A DNA stretch of 47,308 nucleotides from an uncultured Desulfuromonadales bacterium (GTDB taxonomy: Bacteria; Desulfobacterota; Desulfuromonadia; Desulfuromonadales; Geopsychrobacteraceae). Positions 29,178-38,464 of the stretch are shown in pieces; position 1 is the first letter of the stretch, and each line of letters begins with the position of its first letter. A program made the position numbers and the translations under genes. Below the pieces are notes generated by a model that was not told the DNA's origin, searched no databases, and saw only the letters and a list, made by a program, of their open reading frames with translations. The stretch spans positions 1-47,308 of the forward strand of contig CALZHQ010000018.1 in assembly GCA_945787295.1 (NCBI GenBank), in the 5' to 3' direction.

Positions 29178-29807
29178 TTAATTCCGCCGCCTAGCCGTAA
29201 GTTGCTTAAACAGTTTCAGCCGGTAGTAGGCTTCCCGCTCACGCTCAGCCAGATAATGGGAAATCTCGCGGATATCTGTCTGCAAACCAGGCAGTACCCG
29301 TTCTTCCAGCACCCGGATACGCCGGGTGATCCGCAACAGTTCCTCACCAAGACGCCGAAACATCCCCTCGTAACGGGCCATGGCCAGCATCTCCTCGATT
29401 ATCGTCTCGAACAGCTGCATCGCCTCATCCAGATGAGGCGTAATCGACGGATAATCGTAGCCACGTTCTTCCAGTGAGCGACTGGCGGATTCAACCTGCT
29501 GCAAATCACGATAGCGCAGGCCAAGGATATTCATATTGACCAGTTCCACTCCCAGGTGCCGTTGACTGATCAAGGCCAGCGAAGCGATATAATCTTCCCC
29601 TTCCAGGCCAAGACTGGTCTGTAGCTCTGCGATCCCCTTGCCGTAGTGGTTACGGGTTTCCTCACGCGAAGCGATCAGCGGGCGGCCGATCTCAAGAAAT
29701 TTCTTGATCAGCGCCTGCCGGCGGCCCTTAAGAATGCCGGTACAGTTAACCACCGCCTTCCGGCGATCTTTGAGCAACAGCAGATTACTTCTGGTCGCCT
29801 GGATCAT
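29178..29807 (-). CDS. atpD: A/V-type ATPase subunit D (central rotor stalk)
   Basis: Subunit D is the long antiparallel coiled coil that turns inside the A3B3 head, like gamma in F-ATPase. The 209-residue product has the family start IQATRSNLLLLKDRRKAV, a second basic cluster, and a long C-terminal helix with EERVLPGLQTDIREISHYL and REREAYYRLKLFK. The ATG overlaps the subunit B stop by four bases. It is the last gene of the ATPase operon. Confidence 0.92.
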   Translation of the reverse strand: MIQATRSNLLLLKDRRKAVVNCTGILKGRRQALIKKFLEIGRPLIASREETRNHYGKGIAELQTSLGLEGEDYIASLALISQRHLGVELVNMNILGLRYRDLQQVESASRSLEERGYDYPSITPHLDEAMQLFETIIEEMLAMARYEGMFRRLGEELLRITRRIRVLEERVLPGLQTDIREISHYLAEREREAYYRLKLFKQLTARRRN

Positions 29808-31129
29808 GTGAGTTTCACCCCGTACTCAGCAAGCAGTTCCAAACCAAGGTCAAGAGTCTGAAAAATATCTCGCCGGTCGCTGCCCTGATGCACAAACCGA
29901 CGTTCGAAGGCTTCAGCCATCGCCAGAATTTCCCGGTCTTCTTCCAACAACCCCTCTTTCCCAACCACCGCTTCCAATTTGCGGAGATCACGCCCCTTGG
30001 CATAATACTGGTAAAGCAGATTGGCCACCTGCCGATGGTCGGCACGGGTCTGTCCTTCGCCGATACCATGCTGCATCAAACGGGACAGGCAGGGCAATAC
30101 GTCGATCGGCGGAAACAGCCCTTTTTGCTGCATTTCCCTGGAAAGGACTATCTGCCCCTCGGTGATGTAGCCGGTCAGATCGGGAATCGGATGGGTGATA
30201 TCATCTTCCGGCATGGTCAACACCGGCAGCAAGGTCACCGAACCGCGCTTTCCTTGCAAGCGCCCGGCCCGTTCATAGAGTGAAGCAAGGTCGGAATACA
30301 TGTAACCGGGATAGCCACGCCGCCCCGGAAGTTCTTCCCGGGCGGTGGAGATCTCCCGCAAGGCATCACAATAGTTGGTCATATCGGAGACAATCACCAG
30401 CACATCCATCTGATGGTTGAAAGCCAGGTCCTCGGCCACCGTCAGCCCCAGACGTGGTGCCTGCAGCCGCTCGACGACCGGCTCACCGGCCAGGTTGAAG
30501 AAAGCGACAAAGCGACTCGCTTGACGGGCCAGTGTCTGCCGATAAAAATCGTATTCATGATAGCTCAACCCCAGGGCAACAAAAACCACGACGAAATCGC
30601 CGGCGCCCGGAAGCCGGGCCTGTGCCAGAATCTGTGCCACCAGTTCCTGTACTGGCAGTCCGGCACAGGAAAAGATCGGCAGCTTCTGCCCCTTGATCAG
30701 ACTGTTGAGACCATCGATAGCGGAAACACCGGTTTCGATCATTTCACGCGGATATTCCCTGGCCACCGGGTTGATCGGCGTTCCAGAGATCGCCCCCCAG
30801 CGCTCTGGGATGTACATCGGCGCGCCATCGATCGGCACAAAAGAGCCGTTAAAAATCCGTCCCAGACAATGCCGCGACAAGGGAGCCCGCTTGACGGCAT
30901 CATGGAAGGTGACTGTGGTTTTCTCGAGGTCGAGACCGTAAGTCTCACCGAACACCTGGATCAGCACCTGCTCGGTGTCGATCTTCAGCACCTCCCCCTC
31001 CAGGGTCTGCCCATCGGGAGCCACCAGGGTCACGGTTTCGCCGATCCGGGCGGCAAAGACCCGTTCGACGAACACCAGCGGCCCGCGGATGGCGCAGATT
31101 GATCGATAGCAGTGTTCAGCCAGCCGCAT
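29804..31129 (-). CDS. atpB: A/V-type ATPase subunit B (non-catalytic)
   Basis: The 441-residue product is the regulatory nucleotide-binding-fold partner of A. It has RIFNGSFVPIDG, PREMIETGVSAIDGLNSLIKGQKLPIF and the degenerate P-loop SCAGLPVQELVAQ, with no GxxxxGKT, the mark of B subunits. DMTNYCDALREISTAREELPGRRGYPGYMYSDLA follows in the usual order. It overlaps subunit A by 14 bases and subunit D by 4. Confidence 0.95.
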   Translation of the reverse strand: MRLAEHCYRSICAIRGPLVFVERVFAARIGETVTLVAPDGQTLEGEVLKIDTEQVLIQVFGETYGLDLEKTTVTFHDAVKRAPLSRHCLGRIFNGSFVPIDGAPMYIPERWGAISGTPINPVAREYPREMIETGVSAIDGLNSLIKGQKLPIFSCAGLPVQELVAQILAQARLPGAGDFVVVFVALGLSYHEYDFYRQTLARQASRFVAFFNLAGEPVVERLQAPRLGLTVAEDLAFNHQMDVLVIVSDMTNYCDALREISTAREELPGRRGYPGYMYSDLASLYERAGRLQGKRGSVTLLPVLTMPEDDITHPIPDLTGYITEGQIVLSREMQQKGLFPPIDVLPCLSRLMQHGIGEGQTRADHRQVANLLYQYYAKGRDLRKLEAVVGKEGLLEEDREILAMAEAFERRFVHQGSDRRDIFQTLDLGLELLAEYGVKLT

Positions 31130-32741
31130 CGGTCTGTTCCCTTAAGATATCGCTCAATGGTTCGCCCGCTTCGAGCTTCGTCACCATCAGGTCGTAAGCA
31201 CTAACAATTGCTGTAATCCGCTCCAGAGTCTGCTGCGGAGTTGAATAGGCATCGCTGGAAAAACTGTTCTGGCAGAGAAACTCGCGCCGGACCCTTTCTG
31301 CGGCAACCATCAACAAGCGGTCACGATCCTGTAAGCCTTCCATCCCGACCACTTCGACCACTTCACGCAGCGCCTCTTCCTGCTGCAGAATCCCCCGGCA
31401 ACGACTCTGCATTTCCGACCAACTCTGATCGACCTGGATTTGAAAATGTTCGGTTGCGCGATTGGCAAACAGAGAATAACTCTGGCCCCAGTTGATCGCA
31501 GGAAAATGTCGCGCGTGTGCCAGACTGGTGTCGAGGAGATAAAAAGCCCCAGCCGCTCGCAGGCAAGCCTGGGTCACCGGTTCGGAAAAATCGGCGCCGG
31601 GTGGCGAGACCGCCAGAATCATGCTCAGCGAACCACGCTTGCCAGCAGCAGTTTCTACCACCCCGGAGCGCTCTATAAAACTGGCCAGCCGCGAGCTAAG
31701 ATAGGTCGGATAACCCTCTTCTCCAGGGATCTCTTCCAGAGAAGAGGAAATCTCGCGCAGCGCCTCGGCCCAGCGGGACAGGCTATCTGCCAGAAACAGC
31801 ACATCGTAGCCCATGTCCCGGTAGTATTCGGCCATCGTCACTGCGGTAAAGATCGAGGATTCCCGCGCCGCCACCGGCATATTCGAAGTGTTCGCGACAA
31901 CGATGGTTCGCTCCAAAAGTGGCCGCCCGTCGGGATCGCGCAGTTCGCCGAACTCACTGAGCAAACCGGCCATCTCGTTGCCCCGCTCACCACAACCGAC
32001 GTAGACCACCACATCGGCGTCGGCGAATTTGGCAATTGCCTGCTCCAGTACGGTCTTGCCGGTTCCAAAGCCCCCGGGGATGATCGCGACGCTGCCCTTC
32101 ATCATCGGAAATAGAAAATCGATACAGCGTTGTCCGGTCAATAAAGGCAGCTCGGCAGGTTGCTTGCTGCCACCGGCCCGCGGCCGCCGTACAGGCCAGT
32201 TTACCCAGGCATATTGCTGCTGACCGTCAACGAGTGTCAGCAACGGTTCGTCCAAACAGATCTGCCCCTGGGCAATGTGGGCAATCTCACCTTCAAGCGT
32301 GGCAAAAATCGGGTGCTGCAGATGACCCTCAGTAATATGGCCAAGAATGTCACCTGAATGGGCAGACTGTCCCGGTTGCATACTCGGGGCAAATTGCCAT
32401 TGCCGTTGTCGATCAAGGGAAGAGAGTTCGTGAACGGTGCCGATAAAATCTCCGCTCTGTTGCTGTAATTGCCGCAGAGGACGTTGCAAACCATCGAAAA
32501 TTCCGCCGAGCAGTCCGGGTCCAAGCATCACCGTCAACGGCGCGCGGGTTCCCTCGGCCGGTTCACCGACACTCAAGCCGTGGGTATCCTCAAAGACCTG
32601 CACCGTGGTGCGCTGCTTTTCCAGGTGGACCACTTCTCCGGAAAGCCGCCCATGGCCGACATAAACCCGATCGTAAAGCTGCAAACCGCGCAGGTCAACG
32701 CAGACGGTTGCACCGGAAATGCTGGTGACCAGCCCTCTCAT
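31116..32741 (-). CDS. atpA: A/V-type ATPase catalytic subunit A
   Basis: This subunit binds and hydrolyses (or makes) ATP in the A3B3 ring. The 541-residue product has Walker A GGFGTGKTV, the Glu-bearing GCGERGNEMAG, NTSNMPVAARE, the SRWAEALREISS segment, and the A-specific insertion (about residues 115-190, GDILGHITEGHLQHP). It is somewhat shorter than most A subunits (about 580). The ATG at 32741 overlaps the F stop; longer in-frame starts read through subunit F and are rejected. Confidence 0.96.
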   Translation of the reverse strand: MRGLVTSISGATVCVDLRGLQLYDRVYVGHGRLSGEVVHLEKQRTTVQVFEDTHGLSVGEPAEGTRAPLTVMLGPGLLGGIFDGLQRPLRQLQQQSGDFIGTVHELSSLDRQRQWQFAPSMQPGQSAHSGDILGHITEGHLQHPIFATLEGEIAHIAQGQICLDEPLLTLVDGQQQYAWVNWPVRRPRAGGSKQPAELPLLTGQRCIDFLFPMMKGSVAIIPGGFGTGKTVLEQAIAKFADADVVVYVGCGERGNEMAGLLSEFGELRDPDGRPLLERTIVVANTSNMPVAARESSIFTAVTMAEYYRDMGYDVLFLADSLSRWAEALREISSSLEEIPGEEGYPTYLSSRLASFIERSGVVETAAGKRGSLSMILAVSPPGADFSEPVTQACLRAAGAFYLLDTSLAHARHFPAINWGQSYSLFANRATEHFQIQVDQSWSEMQSRCRGILQQEEALREVVEVVGMEGLQDRDRLLMVAAERVRREFLCQNSFSSDAYSTPQQTLERITAIVSAYDLMVTKLEAGEPLSDILREQTDAAG

Positions 32742-33052
32742 AGCTGCAACCTCACATGATAACCGAGCGCTCGACGGATCATGCGCTGCAGGGCGTCTTC
32801 CTCGCCGCCCGCTTCCGGAGCCGGCAAGGTGACCAGCATGCCCTGCCAACCTGCCTCCAGTTCAGCTAAACGTTTTTCACCGATGGCCTGAACCAGCCGC
32901 TCATCGAGCACCAGTACGCCAACATCCTTGTCGGCCATCGACGCAATCACTTGTGTCTCGGCCTCAGCTGGCGTGATTATCAACTGCTGCGAACCGGCCA
33001 GGCTGAAGCCATAACGTGCATCTCCCGTGGTGATGAAAATGACCTCGCTCAT
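32738..33052 (-). CDS. atpF: A/V-type ATPase subunit F
   Basis: Subunit F is a Rossmann-like small protein that joins subunit D in the rotor. The 104-residue product begins EVIFITTGDARYGFSLAG and continues with DKDVGVLVLDERL and a C-terminal helical end, the family pattern. It overlaps C upstream and A downstream by four bases each. Confidence 0.9.
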   Translation of the reverse strand: MSEVIFITTGDARYGFSLAGSQQLIITPAEAETQVIASMADKDVGVLVLDERLVQAIGEKRLAELEAGWQGMLVTLPAPEAGGEEDALQRMIRRALGYHVRLQL

Positions 33053-33951
33053 CTGCCCACCGTCCCGGCCGTCTTTCCTGCACTCGAGCCTTCAGCAAAT
33101 AGTTGCAAGCCCTGCTCTCTGGCAGCCAACTGGCAGCGCCACAGGTAGTCGATCACCAGTCCCAGCTGAAGCGGTTCACGCCCCTCTCGCTGCAGACGGG
33201 TTGTCAGCCCTTGCAGCAGATAATCCTCAATGCTCTGATCGGCAGGACGGGTCGATTGCCGGGTGAACTTCTGCATCAGCAGATGGAGCGCAGCATGGTC
33301 CCCACTCTTCCAGATCTTTTCACACTTGATCAGGTCTAGACTCCCGCCCGCCAGAAGTGGTGGCTTCAGTGGCACTTGCCAACGTAAATGCTTCTGCACT
33401 GCCTGCAGGTTACGCATATCGAGCAGATAGAGCAGAAACCGTCGCACCTGGCAAGATTTGCACCGCTTGAGCGCATCCTGCAAATGTCCTCCGAGCAGTG
33501 CCTGTTCAAATCCCCCGGGCCCCTGGCGCAGGTACACTTCCGTCAGATTTCGAAAAACCGGGTACGTTTCTACCAGTAGCTGTTCCAGGCCACTAATTCC
33601 CGCAGCGACCTGTTCAGCAGTTTGTAAAATACTGCGTACTTTTGTCTGGAACAGACTCTTTTGCAGTTGAGTTTTCAGTGATGAATGATCCCCGGCAGCC
33701 AGGAAGCGCAGGGCAACAACCAACAAGCGCAGTTCGAAATATTCAAATATCGGCAGCAGCCTGCGTCGTAGCCGCCGGTCCAGCTGCCGGTACAGCCAGT
33801 GATATTCTGCCAACAGCGCCTGCTGCGGATTCCCTGTTCTGGCACGACGCAGTAACCCACCTGTCGACAGGTCGGCCCGCCGGCATCGGATTCTGGCGTA
33901 AAGGTAATCGCAGGATGCCCCGGCATAGGGGATTTCAAGCAACAGACTCAT
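33049..33951 (-). CDS. atpC: A/V-type ATPase subunit C (AC39-like)
   Basis: Subunit C connects the rotor to the membrane ring. The 300-residue product is helical with the three-fold repeats of AC39-type subunits. Clues are DYLYARIRCRRADLS at the N-terminus, YFELRLLVVALRFLA, and IEDYLLQGL and LVIDYLWRCQLAAREQGL at the end. Sequence identity to known members is low by eye, but the position between E and F is diagnostic. ATG 33951 is used; a GTG two codons upstream is possible. Confidence 0.85.
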   Translation of the reverse strand: MSLLLEIPYAGASCDYLYARIRCRRADLSTGGLLRRARTGNPQQALLAEYHWLYRQLDRRLRRRLLPIFEYFELRLLVVALRFLAAGDHSSLKTQLQKSLFQTKVRSILQTAEQVAAGISGLEQLLVETYPVFRNLTEVYLRQGPGGFEQALLGGHLQDALKRCKSCQVRRFLLYLLDMRNLQAVQKHLRWQVPLKPPLLAGGSLDLIKCEKIWKSGDHAALHLLMQKFTRQSTRPADQSIEDYLLQGLTTRLQREGREPLQLGLVIDYLWRCQLAAREQGLQLFAEGSSAGKTAGTVGR

Positions 33952-34519
33952 GGTCACCTGCCTTGCGCCGCAGTTCGCTCATCAATTCCGGCAGCAGTTC
34001 GCTCCAAAGATGGGCCAAACGTTTTTCCAGGGTATTGACGATCAGGATGCGACCCTCCTCATCCTGAACCTCCACTCCGGCGCTGATTTGATCGTCAAAA
34101 ATTATTTCCGCCTGAGGAAAATGTTCTTCAGCCAGCAAACGGTCACGCAGATTCACCTTAATCTGCTGCCAACTGTAAAGCGGAAGTTCAGCCACCAGAT
34201 TGAGGAACAGAGTGTCCCCTCCGGTCGCCGCCAGCTCTGTGAGCAGCTCATCCGCCAGCTGCCGTAAGTGTTTCGCCAGCTTCTCTTCAGCCTCCAATCG
34301 GCAACGCTGGGCACGCTGTTCGGACTCGGCCTGTTTGGTCGCGTTGAGGGCTAAAACCTGCGCTTCGCAACGGGCCTTCTCGGCCAGTTCATGTCGCCGC
34401 AGGTTGTCGGCCGTCTCAGTCCGCAACCTTTCAGCTTCAGCTTCGACAGTGGCCCAGATCTCTCTGGCCTTGTCATCACCATCCTTGCGTAAGGCCGCTT
34501 CCAGTTCTGACTGTCCCAT
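33935..34519 (-). CDS. atpE: A/V-type ATPase subunit E (peripheral stalk)
   Basis: The 194-residue product has a long N-terminal coiled coil (about residues 3-105; rich in Ala, Glu, Arg, Lys) and a globular C-terminal domain with FDDQISAGVEVQDEEGRI and TLEKRLAHLWSELLPELMSELR, which is the usual E-subunit end. With subunit H it forms the peripheral stalk that holds the head still. It is 6 bases after K and overlaps C. Confidence 0.92.
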   Translation of the reverse strand: MGQSELEAALRKDGDDKAREIWATVEAEAERLRTETADNLRRHELAEKARCEAQVLALNATKQAESEQRAQRCRLEAEEKLAKHLRQLADELLTELAATGGDTLFLNLVAELPLYSWQQIKVNLRDRLLAEEHFPQAEIIFDDQISAGVEVQDEEGRILIVNTLEKRLAHLWSELLPELMSELRRKAGDHESVA

Positions 34520-34525
34520 AAACGC

Positions 34526-34738
34526 CTACAGAACCAGAATCATGATCGCGACAACAAAGCCGAGAATGACCATGGTTTCTGGTATCGCCAGGAGAATGAT
34601 GATCGTTCCAGTCAGTTCGGGCTTTTCTGCCAGAGTACCAGCGCCAGCCGAGCCGATTCGCGATTGGGCCCAGGCAGTCGCCGCAGCGGGGATACCGACG
34701 GCCAGTGCCGCGGCAAAAGCGAGCAGGACTTCTTCCAT
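34526..34738 (-). CDS. atpK: A/V-type ATPase subunit K (proteolipid c-ring)
   Basis: The 70-residue product is a two-helix proteolipid, half the size of duplicated eukaryotic or Enterococcus K. Helix 1 spans about residues 4-35 and helix 2 about 43-70. The ion-carrying Glu54 lies in AIPETMVILG. Gln25 in helix 1 aligns with the sodium-site Gln of Ilyobacter c-subunit, and Thr55 follows the Glu, as Ser does there. This is the pattern of Na+-binding c-rings; coupling ion is therefore inferred as Na+ or both. It lies between I and E. Confidence 0.94.
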   Translation of the reverse strand: MEEVLLAFAAALAVGIPAAATAWAQSRIGSAGAGTLAEKPELTGTIIILLAIPETMVILGFVVAIMILVL

Positions 34739-34752
34739 GATCTGACCTCCTG

Positions 34753-36648
34753 TTACTTGCTGTGGGTTGCCGTTGAGTGATTATTCTTTCTCAGCGGTTT
34801 AAACTGTCGTCCCCCGAATTCAAGAAATTTGCTGAAAAACTCGACATAATGCAGCCGCAGGGCATGCACGGTCGGTGCGAATACGCCGAGCAGCAGGTTG
34901 AAAAAATGCAGCACCCCGGCCACCAGAAATCCAGCCACCAAATCTCCAGTCATCCCGCCCATTTGGTTGGCCACTTGCGCCAGCAGTACCGAGCAGAGAC
35001 CGATCGCCATGATCCGTACGTAGGAAATGATATTACCGAAGCTTTTCAGCAGTTCCAGCGGAGCCAGAAGGCCGCCAGCGACAATCAGAATCGGCAAGAG
35101 CAGCAAAATTGCCAGGAGCAAGGGAACCGTCAGTTCCCAGGGGGAAGGGAACAGATAGCCGAGCAACCAGATCCCGCAAAGAGAGATCAGCAGCAGGTTG
35201 ATAATCTTGACCAGGGCCTCGCGCCGCAATCGCCGCTTGAAGTCATAGCGGATGCCGAGAATCAACCCGAGCAGGACGTGAGCGGTGCCGACCGAAATAG
35301 CAAAAGCGATCATCGGCACAATTGCCTGACTGCGCTCTTGCCAGATCGGTTGCAGATGGAACCAGCGCTCGCCCAGATCGCCGAAGAACTCACCAAACAG
35401 CAAGCCGAACAGAATGGTATAGGCGGCTGAAACACCGAGGATTTTCGCTCCATCGGTCAGGGTTGCACGGCTCGGGTAAAATCTGATCAGCAGGCCGGCA
35501 ATCAGGCCGAGTAACAGTCCATAACCGATATCACCGAGAATCATACCGAACAGCAACGGAAAGAACAGGCCGAGAAAAGGCGTCGGATCGTAAGAGCTGT
35601 ATTTTGGTAGGGGCAAAAGCCGGGCAAAAAGTTCGAACGGTTTAAAATAGAGCGGATTGCGCAACACCACCGGGACCCGATCAAAATCTTCCTGGTGCAA
35701 CTCCATAACACTCAGCACCACCTTGCCAGAAAAGCTCTCGGTTAAATTCTCGCGCAAAACTTCAACATCGGCACTCGGCATCCAGCCATTGACCAGAAAA
35801 CACTGTCGGGTTTCATAAGCCAGTGCACTGGCCTGGTAGAGTGACAAGCGCTCCTCCAGCCAGGACAATGCTTGCCGATAGATCGGCAGCCAGCGGTGGG
35901 CAAAGGTTTCCTGCCGGGCAATCGAATCCTGCAAATTGCTTTCAACCTCTGTCAGCAATTTTTGCAGGGCGATGGTCTTTTCCCGAAACGGCAACTCGGC
36001 CAATTCTGCAGGCAAGGACAATTCCGGGACCTGCTCAGCAGAGAGCATTTCACGCAATGAATCCTCCATACCGAGATCGGTGGTTATCAAACCAACAATG
36101 CTGCCATCTTCGATACTCGCGGTTGACAGGCGACAACGGCCACAGGTCTGTATCTCAAGCAGTTCCTGTAATTTAGAAATTTCATCCGGGTTACGCACTG
36201 TGACGCCAAAAAATGCCAGCCGGGAGTTATCGGCGACATCAGCGACCAAGGGCTCAAGCACGTTCCAGAAGCGAAGATAGCCGGACAGGGTCTCTGCTTC
36301 TTCACGTAAGGCATGACTCTGTTGCTGCCAGTTCCGACAACAGTTGAGATGCTTGTCGACCAGTTCGTTTAACACGTCGATGACCGGTAAGGTCTGCAGG
36401 TAGGTGGTGCGGGTTTCTAGCTCCGGCAGGCAGGCGATTAATTCCTGTATCCGGTTCTGCAGGGCAACGAAAAACTGCTTTTCGCCAACCGCGGTTTCGT
36501 CCAGCAACAGTTCTTTGATGCGGCGTTCATCCTCCTGGCGAACAAAACCACGGATGTCCGCTTCCGGTTGGAAGACCCCCTTACCCCTGAGTAATTCGAG
36601 TGTCTTCAGGAGCAGGTCCTTGGGGCCGACGATTTCAACTTTGGCCAT
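34753..36648 (-). CDS. atpI: A/V-type ATPase subunit I (stator membrane subunit a)
   Basis: Subunit I makes the ion half-channels against the K ring and anchors the peripheral stalks. The 631-residue product has a cytoplasmic N-terminal half with coiled coils and a C-terminal half with about seven or eight membrane helices, including FLGLFFPLLFGMILGDIGYGL and ISYVRIMAIGLCSVLLAQ, where the Arg is the expected channel Arg. ATG 36648 gives the usual MAKVEIVGPK start. A four-codon-longer start at 36660 also exists. It overlaps H. Confidence 0.94.
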   Translation of the reverse strand: MAKVEIVGPKDLLLKTLELLRGKGVFQPEADIRGFVRQEDERRIKELLLDETAVGEKQFFVALQNRIQELIACLPELETRTTYLQTLPVIDVLNELVDKHLNCCRNWQQQSHALREEAETLSGYLRFWNVLEPLVADVADNSRLAFFGVTVRNPDEISKLQELLEIQTCGRCRLSTASIEDGSIVGLITTDLGMEDSLREMLSAEQVPELSLPAELAELPFREKTIALQKLLTEVESNLQDSIARQETFAHRWLPIYRQALSWLEERLSLYQASALAYETRQCFLVNGWMPSADVEVLRENLTESFSGKVVLSVMELHQEDFDRVPVVLRNPLYFKPFELFARLLPLPKYSSYDPTPFLGLFFPLLFGMILGDIGYGLLLGLIAGLLIRFYPSRATLTDGAKILGVSAAYTILFGLLFGEFFGDLGERWFHLQPIWQERSQAIVPMIAFAISVGTAHVLLGLILGIRYDFKRRLRREALVKIINLLLISLCGIWLLGYLFPSPWELTVPLLLAILLLLPILIVAGGLLAPLELLKSFGNIISYVRIMAIGLCSVLLAQVANQMGGMTGDLVAGFLVAGVLHFFNLLLGVFAPTVHALRLHYVEFFSKFLEFGGRQFKPLRKNNHSTATHSK

Positions 36649-36979
36649 TTTGATGATCATCGACTTGCCTCGGCAGTATTTTAACTAGCTGTCGACGTAA
36701 CACCTCCAATAGCTCGTACTGACTGATTTCCTCCAGGCGGCGACAATATTCCATTTCATTTTTCAGCCGAGTTTCAGCCTGCAGCTCGGCCTGCGAAGCA
36801 GCTTGCTCGATAGAGTGCTGATTTTCCTCGCGCAGTTCCTGCTGAACCCGCTCGAAAGCTGTTTCCTGTTCGCGGCGGACTCCAGCAAGCCAGGTCTCTG
36901 CTTTGGCCTCTTCAGTTTGCAGCTGTTGCTCAATCTGATTTTCCAGTTGAATAATGGCATCCAGTATCTGATCAGCCAT
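36635..36979 (-). CDS. atpH: A/V-type ATPase subunit H/G (peripheral-stalk coiled coil)
   Basis: The 114-residue product is almost entirely a charged coiled coil, as in AhaH/G subunits that pair with subunit E. Its identity rests on length, coiled-coil character and position as first gene before subunit I. A GGGGG ribosome site lies 6 bases before the ATG. It is the first gene of the H-I-K-E-C-F-A-B-D operon. Confidence 0.82.
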   Translation of the reverse strand: MADQILDAIIQLENQIEQQLQTEEAKAETWLAGVRREQETAFERVQQELREENQHSIEQAASQAELQAETRLKNEMEYCRRLEEISQYELLEVLRRQLVKILPRQVDDHQNGQS

Positions 36980-37016
36980 ATAGCCCCCGGTGAGACAACC
37001 CTGCTTGTGTTTTTAA

Positions 37017-37025
37017 AGTATAGCA
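37017..37025 (-). promoter_or_regulatory. Extended -10 promoter of the ATPase operon
   Basis: On the minus strand TGC followed by TATACT (5/6) is an extended -10 element; no good -35 is present. It would start about 30 bases before the H gene and lies back-to-back with the antiporter promoter. Confidence 0.45.
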
Positions 37026-37095
37026 AACAGCCGGGAATTTGCGCCCTTCGCGCCAGCGCGACGAGAGTCACTGGGCAGGGAAATGTGTTGAAATA

Positions 37096-37104
37096 TGGTA
37101 AAAT
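37096..37104 (+). promoter_or_regulatory. Extended -10 promoter of the antiporter gene
   Basis: TGG followed by TAAAAT (5/6) is an extended -10 element on the plus strand. The start would be near 37111, some 60 bases before the ATG at 37174. The two divergent promoters are about 75 bases apart, so one regulator could control both. Confidence 0.4.
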
Positions 37105-37173
37105 ATCAGGAGATCGACTGCTTCAATATCTGCCCCGAGGCCCTGACAGGCCCCTGACGGCTGGCAAAACACT

Positions 37174-38382
37174 ATGGATAATATCATTACTGTCATTGCC
37201 CAAATGACTCAGCATAATCCAACCCTCAATCTCTTGATGCTGATGGTTATTGTCTGGACTACCGGAGTCATCTGCCGGATCATCCACCAGCCTCCGGTGC
37301 TGGGCGAATTAACTGCCGGTATTATCTTCGGACCGGCCTTTCTCGGTTTAATCACGCCCAATGAAATGCTCTCGATCCTCTCGGAACTGGGGGTCTTCTT
37401 TCTGATGTTCTACGCCGGGCTGGAAACTAACCCCCTGGACCTGAAGAAGTATCGCCTGCAATCCAGTCTGGTCGGGATTGCCGGGTTCATAATCCCCTTT
37501 GGAGTCTCTTATTTGACCTGTCAGCTGTTCGACTTGCCAAACGTCCAGAGCCTGTTTATTTCTCTCGGCCTGTCGATCACGGCAATCGCCGTCAGCGCCC
37601 GGGTGTTGCATGACCTGGAACTGACCGATCATCATGTCACGCCGGTGATTATCGGTGCATCAATCATTGATGATGTCCTGGCCCTGTCGTTTTTTACCGC
37701 CATTGTCGATCTCGGCACCAATCACGGTTCGATCAATTGGCTTGTATTTGCCTTCACCATGGGCAAGGTCATCCTGTTTTTTGCCCTGGCGATCGGCATT
37801 GGCATCTGGCTCTACCCGAAAATCGGCAGACACTTCTCTTCACGCAGTTCCAAAGGGTTTACCTTCGCCCTGATTATGGCCCTGCTGTTCGGCCTGCTCG
37901 CAGAAATCGCCGGGCTGCACATCATCATCGGTGCCTACATGGCCGGTCTGTTTGTTCGCGAAGGGGTCGTCAGCCAGGAACTGTTGACGAAAATTTCAGA
38001 TCGCTTTGTCTCGATCACCTATGGATTTCTCGGTCCGATTTTCTTTGTCAGCCTTTCTTTTCATGTCACCTTCTCAATTTTTGACAGCCACCTGCTGCTC
38101 ACTCTCTGCCTGCTCCTGGCAGCAATTAGCAGCAAACTGATCGGTGCTGGAGCGGGAGCCCTGGCCGGCGGTCTGAACAGAAAGGAAGCAACCATTGTTG
38201 GTCTGGCGATGAACGGCCGTGGTGCGGTAGAATTGGTCGTCGCATCAATCGGCTTGCAACTCGGGCTGATAAATGATGAGATATTTTCGATCCTGGTGTT
38301 GATCGCTTTCGTGACCACCAGCATGCCACCAATCTCAATGAAGCTGTACCTCGACCGGATCAATTATAATTTCGGAAATTAG
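37174..38382 (+). CDS. CPA2-family cation:proton antiporter
   Basis: The 402-residue product has 11-13 membrane helices and the CPA2/Kef-type core: GELTAGIIFGPAFLGL near residues 48-63, LFFxxLE-like MFYAGLETNPLDLKK, and IIGASIIDDVLAL with the ion-binding Asp-Asp near residue 166. It ends after the last helix with no TrkA-N (RCK) domain, so it is more like NapA-type exchangers than KefB/C. It exchanges Na+ or K+ for H+; which ion is not clear. It is divergent from the A/V-ATPase operon. Confidence 0.9.
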   Translation: MDNIITVIAQMTQHNPTLNLLMLMVIVWTTGVICRIIHQPPVLGELTAGIIFGPAFLGLITPNEMLSILSELGVFFLMFYAGLETNPLDLKKYRLQSSLVGIAGFIIPFGVSYLTCQLFDLPNVQSLFISLGLSITAIAVSARVLHDLELTDHHVTPVIIGASIIDDVLALSFFTAIVDLGTNHGSINWLVFAFTMGKVILFFALAIGIGIWLYPKIGRHFSSRSSKGFTFALIMALLFGLLAEIAGLHIIIGAYMAGLFVREGVVSQELLTKISDRFVSITYGFLGPIFFVSLSFHVTFSIFDSHLLLTLCLLLAAISSKLIGAGAGALAGGLNRKEATIVGLAMNGRGAVELVVASIGLQLGLINDEIFSILVLIAFVTTSMPPISMKLYLDRINYNFGN

Positions 38383-38464
38383 ACAGAATACTTTCTTAAT
38401 GATGAAATGCGACAGTTCGTCAGCTTAAAAAACCAGCATAAACAACCGATTGCAGGAGAAAACC

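Noticed and set aside
32742..32849. Longer start for ATPase subunit A
   Set aside because: The added residues come from an out-of-frame reading of subunit F; the standard start MRGLV follows a four-base overlap with F.
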